64,000 bases of DNA from Shewanella glacialimarina (GTDB taxonomy: Bacteria > Pseudomonadota > Gammaproteobacteria > Enterobacterales > Shewanellaceae). The position numbers and the translations under genes are program-made. Numbering within the stretch: the stretch's first letter is position 1; each line of letters opens with the position of its first letter. The notes beneath the pieces were generated by a model. The model had not been told where the DNA came from. It was given only the letters and a program-made list of their open reading frames with translations, and did no database searches. Shown piece by piece: positions 26,876 to 35,648 of the stretch. The DNA is taken from contig NZ_CP041216.1 of assembly GCF_020511155.1 (NCBI RefSeq), positions 2,170,001 to 2,234,000 of the forward strand, read 5' to 3'.

Positions 26876-28806
26876 TAGACAGCCCCACCACGTCGGCGTA
26901 TGGGCAGTAATAAGCCACCGACAGCAATATTGACACCGTCTAAATCCATCTGAGAATCAACCACTAATGTAAAATTATTAGCGAGCCTTAACTGTATTTG
27001 ACGCACTAAAGGGGGATAGCTAAACTCGCTGCCCGCTAACACTAATTGATTGATACCTATATTTTGATCCAAATGCGCTAACCAATTACTCAAATAATCA
27101 GCGAAAGAATCAAAAAATCCATAAGCAAGTTTGGCTTTATCTTGTTCACCGGCAATTCTAAAACTCATCAAAGTACCGAGTGTTTTACACCAATTAAGAC
27201 TTCTTACGGCTTCTCCTTTAACTAATTGGAAGTCAATTCTCGGGGCGTTACTGCCTTGATAGCATTGTGCAAGGCTGATGATGCCATCGAGTAATTGTTG
27301 TGTAACTGAGTGCGGCGAGTTTTCATTGATAGGACATCCGACAATAATTGCCGCCATAGGCAATAAACCACTTAAGTTAGCGTTTTGCTGCGGTAGCTTA
27401 AGGTCAAGTAAACGCAAATAACTTTGAGGGAATTGTTGTTTAAATTTGTTGAATAAAGGGGCTTGTTTACTGGAGATAATTTGATGACATATTTCATAAC
27501 CGTTTTCAGGTATCGCGGCAAATTCGAAAAAACATTCAGCTTTACTTTGGCCATCTAAAGTGAAAATTTGACTTTTATGCTGCTGGCTAAAATACAATAC
27601 CGCGGCATTTTTGGGTTTATCAGGCCTATTTGCCAGCCCTGCGAGTAGAGATCGATAGCCTAAATGTTGATCATTTTCTGATAAAGCTGTTGCCATCTGT
27701 TCAGCATTGGCGGCTAAGTCTTCTTGGCTATTAATACTGTGGCTTAAAAAGAGTGTTTTAAGGTGATCTTGGCTATTTGACTGGTCTGTTGCGGTGAATT
27801 GTTTATTACCGTCATTAAAAACAGCATGATCATGCAAGCAAGGCTGTAAAATATCAATGCTGATAGCCTCTGTTGTCTGTTGTATTGTTATCCATTGATG
27901 ATTAACTCGTGCTAAGCGTAATGGCTTGTTTACTTCTGCATGTTTAGCTTGTAAGCGTTTTTTATCGGCAGTGGGGGAGATATAAACCCAATTAATGCCT
28001 TTTTGTCTTAATCGTTCACAAATGACTTGCAGTAGTCGGTTATAAGCAAATTGCACATCATATCGAATCGCATGACTGCAGTTTTCTGACTCGGTTTGTT
28101 TATCACAACTGACCAGTGTCAAGATAGGTTTTTCAATACTGGATAAAGCCAATACCTGATAATCATTTACTAAAAACTGAGCATTTAAGGTATTTGGGTT
28201 ACAAATCAAAATATGCGGTCTTAAGGTAAGGTGCTCTGACAGCGACTCACTAGTTGAATTTTTTAACGGTTCATCTATTGAGAGAATTAATTTCTCGCTT
28301 AAGAGCGGTAATTCACCTTGAATTAGCAGTGTATCGACCATAGTGCGGATATCATTTGCTGTCAGGCCTTGTTGAACTGCTGTGAGTTTAGTTTCACCAT
28401 GGCAGTGAGCACATAACAGGTTAAGCTCTCCAAACTGTTGGCTTTGATTATCGCCAAAAATAGGCTGGCAATGTTGGCAATATAACAGTGGCGCTGATGA
28501 TAGTGGGGCTGTTGATAATGATTTAAGTGCTTCCACGGGGGGGAATTGTTTGTTGTGTATTCGTTTAATCTGAGTATCAACTAACCATACCGATAGGAGA
28601 AAATTTGCTGCAATTTCATCGGCAAGGCTTTCTAATTCTGTTTGTAGTGCACAAGCTTCAATTATGTAATGTGTTAGCTGTTTATCATCCTTTACGATAC
28701 CGAAGCTAATGTCGAATTCAGTGCGTAACGTAAAATATTGGCAAAGATATGCGTAAAGCGGCACAGGTTTAAGGCAAACAAACTCAAACTGAATGAGGTA
28801 CTTCAT
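26875..28806 (-). CDS. Degenerate HypF paralogue encoded inside the hydrogenase operon
   Basis: A 643-residue protein that I can only partly place. Cys110, 113, 132 and 135 form CxxC-x18-CxxC, exactly the spacing of HypF zinc fingers and at nearly the same position as the first HypF finger. The last 90 residues (KAKLAYGFFDSFADYLSNWL, then LVLAGSEFSYPPLVRQIQLR and DGVNIAVGGLLL) read like the end of the HypF Kae1-like domain. The acylphosphatase loop (VQGVGFRP), the HHYAH metal site and the DGTG loop are absent. The ATG at 28806 has GGAG six bases upstream and overlaps hyaD by 23 bases; longer starts overlap it further. Probably an assembly or scaffold protein for this hydrogenase rather than an active carbamoyltransferase. 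The HypF kinship is my reading of motifs. Confidence 0.7.
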   Translation of the reverse strand: MKYLIQFEFVCLKPVPLYAYLCQYFTLRTEFDISFGIVKDDKQLTHYIIEACALQTELESLADEIAANFLLSVWLVDTQIKRIHNKQFPPVEALKSLSTAPLSSAPLLYCQHCQPIFGDNQSQQFGELNLLCAHCHGETKLTAVQQGLTANDIRTMVDTLLIQGELPLLSEKLILSIDEPLKNSTSESLSEHLTLRPHILICNPNTLNAQFLVNDYQVLALSSIEKPILTLVSCDKQTESENCSHAIRYDVQFAYNRLLQVICERLRQKGINWVYISPTADKKRLQAKHAEVNKPLRLARVNHQWITIQQTTEAISIDILQPCLHDHAVFNDGNKQFTATDQSNSQDHLKTLFLSHSINSQEDLAANAEQMATALSENDQHLGYRSLLAGLANRPDKPKNAAVLYFSQQHKSQIFTLDGQSKAECFFEFAAIPENGYEICHQIISSKQAPLFNKFKQQFPQSYLRLLDLKLPQQNANLSGLLPMAAIIVGCPINENSPHSVTQQLLDGIISLAQCYQGSNAPRIDFQLVKGEAVRSLNWCKTLGTLMSFRIAGEQDKAKLAYGFFDSFADYLSNWLAHLDQNIGINQLVLAGSEFSYPPLVRQIQLRLANNFTLVVDSQMDLDGVNIAVGGLLLPIRRRGGAV

Positions 28807-29350
28807 AGCTGACTCCACGTTTATATGCATCGGGGATGACATCTTCAATTTTAATGGATTGTTGCTGAACAGCGGTAATTCCAAACTCATCTAAAAAACC
28901 CAGTAGGGTTTTTTCCATCACAGGAATAGCGGCGATCAAAGAAGGTGTTAACCCTAATGTCATCGGTTCTATTACCGTTGGAATAACACCTAATACTTGA
29001 GTTGCAGGGCGATCGCCGACCATATCCATCATGGTTAATGTTTGTAACATTTCTACTTCATGTGCGCTGCCTTGCCAGTCAATTTCAGCAGGGGCATGGT
29101 CGAAATCAAAAAAGAATACATCGCCTGCTTTGGCTTCTGAACTATTGACAGTGTCGACCACAATGAGTTGATCATACTGACAAATCAATGGGATTAAACT
29201 TTGTGCTAGGGTACCGCCATCAATTAAATCTATTTGATGGGAAAGGTGATTAAATTGATATTTATCTTTGATGTAATTGACAAAATGTACGCCGATACCT
29301 TCATCGGCGTACAACACATTGCCAATACCCAATATGAGTATTTTTTTCAT
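28784..29350 (-). CDS. hyaD: Hydrogenase maturation endopeptidase HyaD
   Basis: Removes the C-terminal peptide of the large subunit HyaB once nickel is in place. 188 residues. Nickel-sensing residues typical of the family are visible: Glu in NVLYADEGIGVHF, Asp in DGGTLAQSLI and His in GSAHEVEMLQ. A run of Leu/Ile/Val opens the first strand (ILILGIGN). It follows hyaC by five bases, and its 3' end overlaps the HypF-like gene. Confidence 0.95.
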   Translation of the reverse strand: MKKILILGIGNVLYADEGIGVHFVNYIKDKYQFNHLSHQIDLIDGGTLAQSLIPLICQYDQLIVVDTVNSSEAKAGDVFFFDFDHAPAEIDWQGSAHEVEMLQTLTMMDMVGDRPATQVLGVIPTVIEPMTLGLTPSLIAAIPVMEKTLLGFLDEFGITAVQQQSIKIEDVIPDAYKRGVSYEVPHSV

Positions 29351-29355
29351 GGGTT

Positions 29356-30021
29356 TTAATGATCCTTGTGATAATCATAGCCCGATACAATGGAGTCTAC
29401 AGAGTTATGTCTAAAGCGTATGCCAGACCACACCGCCATATAAACATGGATAACAACGAATATAATAAATGCCCACATTAAATAATGGTGTATGACTCGA
29501 ACGTACGCTAATCCTCCCATTTGCGCTGTGATCCATGCCGAGATTTCCCAAAGTGCACCTCCCAAACCTTGGTGATAGACATTGGCGTACAGGACTAAAC
29601 CCGTAATACAGATAAGCAAAGCAACAAAAGATATGGCTACATAGGTCATAAACTGTAATGGGCCATAAACGCCTGCTTTATTCAGTTTGCCCATCCATAA
29701 GTAAGATTTTAATTGGCTAATCCAACTCGATACACTTAAGACGTCTTTAAATGAGCGTCTTTCAATATTATGCCGACTGAAAAAGAACAAATAAAAGCGT
29801 GCTAGGGTAATTGCCGTTAATGCAAAACCAAAAATGATATGTGCAAAACGGATCCAACCTTGAACCAATACATCAGATGTGCCAGGCGCGACTAGAAATG
29901 GCCATGCCAAATAAAACCCGCTGATCACCAATATCAGTATCGATAATGCCCTTAGCCAATGAAATATTCGAATGGCTGGAGTAAAAATGTAGTGCCTTGT
30001 ATGGGTTGCTTGATGTTGCAT
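29356..30021 (-). CDS. hyaC: Hydrogenase cytochrome b subunit HyaC
   Basis: Membrane anchor that passes electrons from HyaA to quinone. 221 residues with four hydrophobic helices and His residues placed as haem b ligands (IRIFHWLRALSILIL, FAHIIFGFALT, VIHHYLMWAFIIFVVIHVY). It ends in a short polar tail. It lies 32 bases after hyaB and five before hyaD, in the standard order of uptake hydrogenase operons. Confidence 0.95.
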   Translation of the reverse strand: MQHQATHTRHYIFTPAIRIFHWLRALSILILVISGFYLAWPFLVAPGTSDVLVQGWIRFAHIIFGFALTAITLARFYLFFFSRHNIERRSFKDVLSVSSWISQLKSYLWMGKLNKAGVYGPLQFMTYVAISFVALLICITGLVLYANVYHQGLGGALWEISAWITAQMGGLAYVRVIHHYLMWAFIIFVVIHVYMAVWSGIRFRHNSVDSIVSGYDYHKDH

Positions 30022-30053
30022 AAGTCATCCCTCCATATTGAATTCACTCAAGA

Positions 30054-31757
30054 TTAAAACCCATTAGGATCAATTTTAAATTGGCCTAAGGTTTGTTTTT
30101 TGTAATCCATCACATGCACTGAACACGCCATACAGGGGTCAAATGAGTGAATAATACGAATAACTTCTAATGGCTTAGTAGGATCTTCAAGTGTTAAGCC
30201 GATTAATGAAGCCTCATAAGGTCCCATTTTTCCGTTAGCATCAACTGGTCCCGCATTCCAGGTGGTTGGCACTACCGCTTGATAGTTTTCTACCTTGCCA
30301 TTCTTAACTCTTATCCAATGGCTGAGCATTCCCCTAGGAGCCTCATTCATGGCATGACCCACATATTCTTTATCAACGTCAATTTGTGGCGTTATGTAGG
30401 TAGCTTCATCGCTTTTAAGATTAGTCACTAACGCGTCAAAGGTTTTTAAACTGGCTTGACCTACTAATACTGTTTGCAGCATTCGAGCTGCGGTGCGACC
30501 TAAGGTGGTAAACAGCGCATCAATTGGCAAACCTGTTGCAGTTAATAAACCATTAACGGCATCAACAACAATTTGGTTACCTTTGGCATAGTTCACTAAT
30601 AAGCAAGCAAGTGGGCCTACTTCAATTGGTTCATCTTGGTAGCGTGGTGATTTAACCCAGGAATATTTACCGTCACCATCTAAAGTTGGTAACTTGCCAT
30701 ACACTGTGTCTCTTTCGACAAAACCTGTGTAATCTGGCACCGTTGTACCGTCATAGGGATGCTGCGCGCCATCAGCTTTATACCAAGCGTGAGTCACGTC
30801 TTCTTTGATTAAATCGGGGTTAATATCAGTCACGTTTGCCAAGTCGCCATGCATTATTACGCCTTGCTCAAATAAAAACTGACCATCTCCCATTAAAAAG
30901 TCATTTGTACACAGAAAGCTTTTCACATTTACGCCACCTAACACACTAGGTTCAGCACCAAATGCCTCAGCTGCCATCACTATGTCTGCTTGATAAGCGC
31001 GTTCAATAAAATCTTGCACAATGGCATGCTTCTGTTTCCACTCTTGCAAACGGGCCGGGCTCAACATGTCGCGAACAGAGGTTACCCCGCCAACCACCAA
31101 TGATTGTGGGTGAGGGGATTTTCCACCAAAAATAGCCAACATTTCGGCAGCAACTCGTTGTACTTCTAGAGCTTTTAAATAGTGTGATAAGGCAATTAAG
31201 TTTTGTTCAGGGCTAAAACGGTAAGTGCTATTGCCCCAATAGGCATTGGCAAACGGGCCTAACTTACCAGTATCAACCAAGCCTTTTACTCTTTCTTGTA
31301 CAGCCCTTAATTCTCCTTCGCCTGTCGCGATGGGTTTGTCTGTATATTTTAGTGAGTCCTGCGCCGCTTTAGCGGGGTCAGCACCTAATGCCGATACTAC
31401 ATCAACCCAGTCTAAGCCATGTAAGTGATAAAAATGGACGATATGATCGTGCATATATAATGAAGATTGCATCAGACTTCTAAGGTATTTAGCATTAATA
31501 GGAATCGTCATTCCTAAAGCATTTTCCACCGCTTCGGTACCACAGCGATAATGTGAATATGTACACACACCACAAATACGCTGCACGATTAAGCCGACGT
31601 CCATCGGCGTGCGGCCTTTTAAGATAACTTCTATACCACGCCATAAAGTTGATGATGACCAAGCCTTTGTGATGACATTGTTTTCATCGACTTCAACTTC
31701 TACTCGCAAGTGACCTTCAATGCGGGTGATAGGGTCGATAACTACGCGTTTGTTCAT
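30054..31757 (-). CDS. hyaB: [NiFe]-hydrogenase large subunit HyaB
   Basis: Catalytic subunit holding the Ni-Fe site. 567 residues. The N-terminal nickel motif is RICGVCTYSHY and the C-terminal one DPCMACSVH. HyaD would cut after this His, releasing a 19-residue tail that starts VMDYKK. The L1 element DPITRIEGHLRVEVEVDENN is also present. It has no signal peptide and is exported by riding with HyaA through Tat. Two bases separate it from hyaA. Confidence 0.98.
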   Translation of the reverse strand: MNKRVVIDPITRIEGHLRVEVEVDENNVITKAWSSSTLWRGIEVILKGRTPMDVGLIVQRICGVCTYSHYRCGTEAVENALGMTIPINAKYLRSLMQSSLYMHDHIVHFYHLHGLDWVDVVSALGADPAKAAQDSLKYTDKPIATGEGELRAVQERVKGLVDTGKLGPFANAYWGNSTYRFSPEQNLIALSHYLKALEVQRVAAEMLAIFGGKSPHPQSLVVGGVTSVRDMLSPARLQEWKQKHAIVQDFIERAYQADIVMAAEAFGAEPSVLGGVNVKSFLCTNDFLMGDGQFLFEQGVIMHGDLANVTDINPDLIKEDVTHAWYKADGAQHPYDGTTVPDYTGFVERDTVYGKLPTLDGDGKYSWVKSPRYQDEPIEVGPLACLLVNYAKGNQIVVDAVNGLLTATGLPIDALFTTLGRTAARMLQTVLVGQASLKTFDALVTNLKSDEATYITPQIDVDKEYVGHAMNEAPRGMLSHWIRVKNGKVENYQAVVPTTWNAGPVDANGKMGPYEASLIGLTLEDPTKPLEVIRIIHSFDPCMACSVHVMDYKKQTLGQFKIDPNGF

Positions 31758-31759
31758 GA

Positions 31760-32896
31760 TTAATCCTCCAATGGCTTAGCAAATACACTAGCAACAGCAT
31801 GGGCACCGATCCCGACAACCGTTGCACCTAGTATGACTGCGCCAATGGTGTCTGCCGTAGCATCAATACCGTGTAAAAGTTGACGCCCTAATGGTTTTTC
31901 AAAATCTGCCATATCATCCCAGAAGTTGGGTTCAGAACAGCCCATACAACCATGACCTGCGAGTACTGGCCAACTAGTATGGTGATTGAATCTTTCTGTT
32001 GGACAGTTGTTGTAAGTGTATGGACCTTTACAGCCTACTTTATATAAGCAATAGCCATCTTTAGCTGCTTGATCGCCAAATGTTTCAACAAACTCACCGG
32101 CATCAAAGCGCCCACGTCGTTCACAGTTGTCATGTACGCGGGCACCATAAGCCCACTTTGGTCGATTAAACATATCTAAAGCTGGGAGTTTGCCAAACAT
32201 GATGAAGTACATTAATGTGCCGACGATATTTTTTTCACTTGGCGGACAGCCCCCAAGATTAATAACTGTTTTATCAACAACTTCATGTACGCCTTTTGCA
32301 CCAGTTGGATTCGGGTATGCGGCTTGCACGCCACCAAATGCTGCACATGTACCCACAGAGATGATAGCAGCAGCACCTTCAGCAGCTTCTTTTACTATGT
32401 GTAATCCGGTGTGTCCTTTACAACCTACAGTCAAATAGGCGCCATTATTAGCGGTAGGAATAGCGCCTTCAACGGCTAAAAGGTAGCGTCCTTTGTATTC
32501 TTTAAGTGCATTTTCAAGATTCTCTTCCGCTTGCCACCCAGAAGCTGCCATCAAGGTTTCATGGTATTCCAATGAAATATGGTCAAAAATCAAGGTATCT
32601 AAATTAGGGGTATCTGCACGAATAAGCGATTCGGAGCAACCAGTACATTCCGCCATGTGTAACCAAATTAACGGTACTCTGTCTGCTAATTCCGCGGCTT
32701 CTGCGACTAAGGTACTGAACGGGAGTGGCAATGCCAGCATAGCCGCCATAGCCGCACTCCACTTTATAAAATCTCGGCGAGAGATGCCATTATCGGCCAT
32801 CTTCTGTTCTAAACTAACAGGCTGTCTAGGTGCTAGTGCACGTAAATAATCAAGACGCTGTTTGCCTTGTTCATATAGAGCTGCATGAGTATCCAT
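31760..32896 (-). CDS. hyaA: [NiFe]-hydrogenase small subunit HyaA, Tat-exported
   Basis: Fe-S subunit that carries electrons from the Ni-Fe site to HyaC. 378 residues. The twin-arginine signal is at residues 39-46 (SRRDFIKW) with a hydrophobic run after it. Cluster ligands are ECTGCSES (Cys84, Cys87), GTCAAFGG (Cys184), the GGCPPSE Cys, and the GCKGPYTYNNCP and GHGCMGCSEPNFW groups. A C-terminal TM anchor is near VILGATVVGIGAHAVA. The two extra cysteines that give O2-tolerant Hya enzymes their [4Fe-3S] proximal cluster are Gly86 and Gly189 here. AAGAAGG precedes the ATG. First gene of the operon. Confidence 0.98.
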   Translation of the reverse strand: MDTHAALYEQGKQRLDYLRALAPRQPVSLEQKMADNGISRRDFIKWSAAMAAMLALPLPFSTLVAEAAELADRVPLIWLHMAECTGCSESLIRADTPNLDTLIFDHISLEYHETLMAASGWQAEENLENALKEYKGRYLLAVEGAIPTANNGAYLTVGCKGHTGLHIVKEAAEGAAAIISVGTCAAFGGVQAAYPNPTGAKGVHEVVDKTVINLGGCPPSEKNIVGTLMYFIMFGKLPALDMFNRPKWAYGARVHDNCERRGRFDAGEFVETFGDQAAKDGYCLYKVGCKGPYTYNNCPTERFNHHTSWPVLAGHGCMGCSEPNFWDDMADFEKPLGRQLLHGIDATADTIGAVILGATVVGIGAHAVASVFAKPLED

Positions 32897-32933
32897 AAAG
32901 TAACCTTCTTAATGTCAGAGTTTTGCATATCCT

Positions 32934-32982
32934 CACGGTAACTATATGGCGCGCTAATGATGGCCAACTTGATTTAAATCAA
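32934..32982 (-). promoter_or_regulatory. hyaA promoter with FNR/EtrA box
   Basis: A perfect FNR palindrome, TTGATTTAAATCAA, occupies 32969-32982. On the minus strand a TATAGT hexamer lies at 32941-32946, placing transcription start near 32934. The box is then centred at -41.5, the classic class II activation position, with a leader of about 38 bases. The wider gene-free stretch 32897-33302 otherwise shows only the second box listed separately. Confidence 0.75.
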
Positions 32983-33029
32983 GGCTTAAATAGAAATTGT
33001 AAATAAGTTAACAGATAATTGTTAATAGT

Positions 33030-33043
33030 TTGATCTAGATCGA
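33030..33043. promoter_or_regulatory. Second, imperfect FNR-like box upstream of hyaA
   Basis: TTGATCTAGATCGA matches nine of ten informative positions of TTGAT-N4-ATCAA. It is about 61 bases upstream of the first box, near -102 for hyaA, and 260 bases from the rightward gene at 33303. Confidence 0.5.
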
Positions 33044-33302
33044 TTAATTGATTTTTACTGCGACATTTTGACCCTACAACCGAAATAGTGAGGATACGAT
33101 CACGCTTTGAAGTGACACTGAGAGTGATTATGGGCTAAGCAATTTTATGAATTAAAGCAATATAGAAAGTGCTCTTCAATAGGCTGGCAATCATATTGTC
33201 TCTATTAACTTTACATCATGTATAAGCTTAACAACTTGTTCATTAATGGCTTTTTAAGTAGGCTTGTTGTGTGTTTATTCAATTATATCGTGTGGAGGCA
33301 TT

Positions 33303-33785
33303 ATGCTTGATTTACTTCCTGATCTGTTTGACCAATACCCTCAAGAGTTACAACTGATTAATTTACCCTGGCTATCCTTTGGACAAAAAAGCATTTTTTC
33401 AGGCAAAATCGTAACCGTAAAGTGCTTTGAAGATAATTCAAAGGTAAAGTCAACTCTAGCTAAACCAGGCCATGGGAAGGTGTTGGTCGTTGATGGTGGC
33501 GGCTCCACTAGACGGGCGTTATTGGGTGATATGATAGCACAAGACGCTGTTAATAATGGATGGCATGGTATTGTTATTTATGGTTGCATAAGGGATGCCG
33601 CTACAATTAACACTATGGATATTGGTGTGAAAGCAATTGGCGTTAACCCCATTAAAACAGAGAAGCGCGACTTGGGGGAGATAGCCGTAAGTCTTGAAAT
33701 TAATTCAATCGAAATTTTTGATGGCATGATGCTTTATGCTGATTTAAACGGAGTAGCCATTAGTCAATCAGTTTTAAGTTTATAG
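33303..33785 (+). CDS. RraA family protein
   Basis: 160-residue single-domain protein of the RraA/HMG aldolase-like family. The signature VLVVDGGGSTRRALLGDMIA and the following GIVIYGCIRDAA carry the Arg-Asp pair seen in aldolase members (and not in E. coli RraA, which has YGAVRQ). Either RNase E inhibition or a 4-hydroxy-4-methyl-2-oxoglutarate aldolase-like activity is possible; the Arg-Asp pair leans to the latter. GTGGAGG ends seven bases before the ATG at 33303, so that start is chosen over one further upstream. The 406 bases before it belong to the hyaA control region. Confidence 0.85.
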   Translation: MLDLLPDLFDQYPQELQLINLPWLSFGQKSIFSGKIVTVKCFEDNSKVKSTLAKPGHGKVLVVDGGGSTRRALLGDMIAQDAVNNGWHGIVIYGCIRDAATINTMDIGVKAIGVNPIKTEKRDLGEIAVSLEINSIEIFDGMMLYADLNGVAISQSVLSL

Positions 33786-33836
33786 TGTATACACGATCAG
33801 ATTAGTAATTTACTCATAACAGACTAAGGAAGAATG

Positions 33837-35648
33837 ATGAAATTAATTAAATGGTTGGTTATATCCATCCTCGTTATCGGCATATGTGCCGCTCTGTATT
33901 TAACATTGTTTTTCAATATTAATGATTTTAAACCGCAAATTGTTGATGCGGTAAAAAAACAGACAGGTCGTACGTTAACGATAAACCAAGACTTAAGTTG
34001 GAGCTTTTTCCCCTCTATTGGGATCAACGTTGGTGCTATATCGTTCAGTAATCCTGACTCATTTCAACCTCAACACATGCTTGAGATTAATCAAGCTATT
34101 GCCAATGTTGCTTTAATACCGCTACTGAGTCAGGAAATCGAAATTGAACAGTTAAGTTTAGATGGTTTGACGGTTAATTTAGTGACCGATACAAATGGAA
34201 AAACAAGCTTTGATGGCTTAGCTGAACACAAGCAAACAACTGCAATGCCTGCAGAGACAGCTAACAATCAACCTTTGGCCTTATCAAGTCTAAATATTGG
34301 TGGGATCTCTATAACCAATATGCAAGTTAATATCATTAATCAACAAACCAAAACTGAGCAACATTTTACATTAAGCTCATTTACGTTAGGTCAATTTTCA
34401 CTTGGGCAATTTGCTGATATGGAATATGAGTTTGACGCTGAATTGGCTGAAATGAAATTAAGCTCAGCAGGTAAAGGGCAAATTAAAGTTTCAGATAAAT
34501 TGGATAGTATTCATATCAATCAGTTTTCGATTACAAATAATCTTAAAGGTGAATCGTTACCGAACAAATCGTTACAAGCAGATTTGCTTACCGATGTTGT
34601 TATCGCGCTTAATAGTAAAGACGTGACACTCACAATTAGCCAGTTAACCCTTGATAACATAGAAGCTAATGCCAAAGTCGCACTCAATTATGGCAACACT
34701 ATTCCTGTTATCAAGTTCGATATTGAATTCGGTGATATTGATCTATACAGCTTACTGCCAAAATCTGCAGCAGATGCGAGCGATGAAAAAGTCGCTTCAG
34801 TCAGTAAGGGAAGTGACAAAGAGCCGGACTTATCTGCACTTAAACAAGTTGATTTAACCCTGAATTTAAAAGCCAAGTCGATCAAGGTAAATAATTTACT
34901 GACTCAAAACTGGCAAATGAATACTGTTATCAAGCAGGGCGTTATTGATTTGAAAAAATTATCAGCAGAACTTTATCAGGGTAATATCACAGTCTCTGCC
35001 AAAGTTGATGCTCGTAAAAGTGTGCCAACATATCAATTTGATAAGCAAGTTACTGGGGTACAAATACGTCCCTTATTAATTGATTTGGCTGAAGTGGATT
35101 TGATATCAGGTATAGCTAATTTTTCAATTAAAGGTGAAGGGTCAAGCTTGATACCCAGTAAGCTTAAACAACAACTGTTAGCCAATGGTCAATTTGAGGT
35201 AGCTGATGGGTCCTTATATGGTGTTAATATTCCGCAAATGATCCGCAGTGCTCAAAAAAAAATAGCTGGAGACTTATCAGCCCAAGATGCCCAGGAGCTT
35301 AAAACTGATTTTACCAGTTTAACTGGAAGCTTTAATTTACTTGAAGGTGTATTAAACAATCCTGATTTATCAATGTCGTCACCTTTAATAAGATTAGAGG
35401 GTAAAGGTACGGCTAATATTATTAGCCAAAATATTGATTATAAACTGCTCACCAAAGTAGTAGGGTCACTTGCTGGTCAAGGCAGTGAGCAAGATACCTT
35501 AAAAGGGATTGATATCCCGTTAAGTATAAATGGTAGTTTTCAAGACCCAAAGTTTGGTTTAGATACTGATGCCTTATTAAAAGGTAGATTAGATCAGGAA
35601 AAAGATAAGTTGAAAGACAGTTTACTTAAAAAATTAGGAGGATTCTAA
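33837..35648 (+). CDS. AsmA family inner-membrane-anchored protein
   Basis: 603 residues. One N-terminal TM helix (WLVISILVIGICAALYLTLF) is followed by FNINDFKPQIVDAVKKQTGR, the family's typical opening, and a long, mostly beta-strand periplasmic region with C-terminal AsmA-like LLANGQFEVADGSLYG. AsmA-type proteins are thought to bridge the envelope and affect outer-membrane lipid or protein assembly. AAGGA is better spaced from the second of two adjacent ATGs. Its stop overlaps the next gene (TAATG). Confidence 0.88.
   Translation: MKLIKWLVISILVIGICAALYLTLFFNINDFKPQIVDAVKKQTGRTLTINQDLSWSFFPSIGINVGAISFSNPDSFQPQHMLEINQAIANVALIPLLSQEIEIEQLSLDGLTVNLVTDTNGKTSFDGLAEHKQTTAMPAETANNQPLALSSLNIGGISITNMQVNIINQQTKTEQHFTLSSFTLGQFSLGQFADMEYEFDAELAEMKLSSAGKGQIKVSDKLDSIHINQFSITNNLKGESLPNKSLQADLLTDVVIALNSKDVTLTISQLTLDNIEANAKVALNYGNTIPVIKFDIEFGDIDLYSLLPKSAADASDEKVASVSKGSDKEPDLSALKQVDLTLNLKAKSIKVNNLLTQNWQMNTVIKQGVIDLKKLSAELYQGNITVSAKVDARKSVPTYQFDKQVTGVQIRPLLIDLAEVDLISGIANFSIKGEGSSLIPSKLKQQLLANGQFEVADGSLYGVNIPQMIRSAQKKIAGDLSAQDAQELKTDFTSLTGSFNLLEGVLNNPDLSMSSPLIRLEGKGTANIISQNIDYKLLTKVVGSLAGQGSEQDTLKGIDIPLSINGSFQDPKFGLDTDALLKGRLDQEKDKLKDSLLKKLGGF

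Noticed and set aside
33303..33785. Calling this gene rraA itself
   Set aside because: The Arg-Asp pair in YGCIRDAA points to the aldolase-like branch; the RNase E inhibitor of E. coli has YGAVRQ there.
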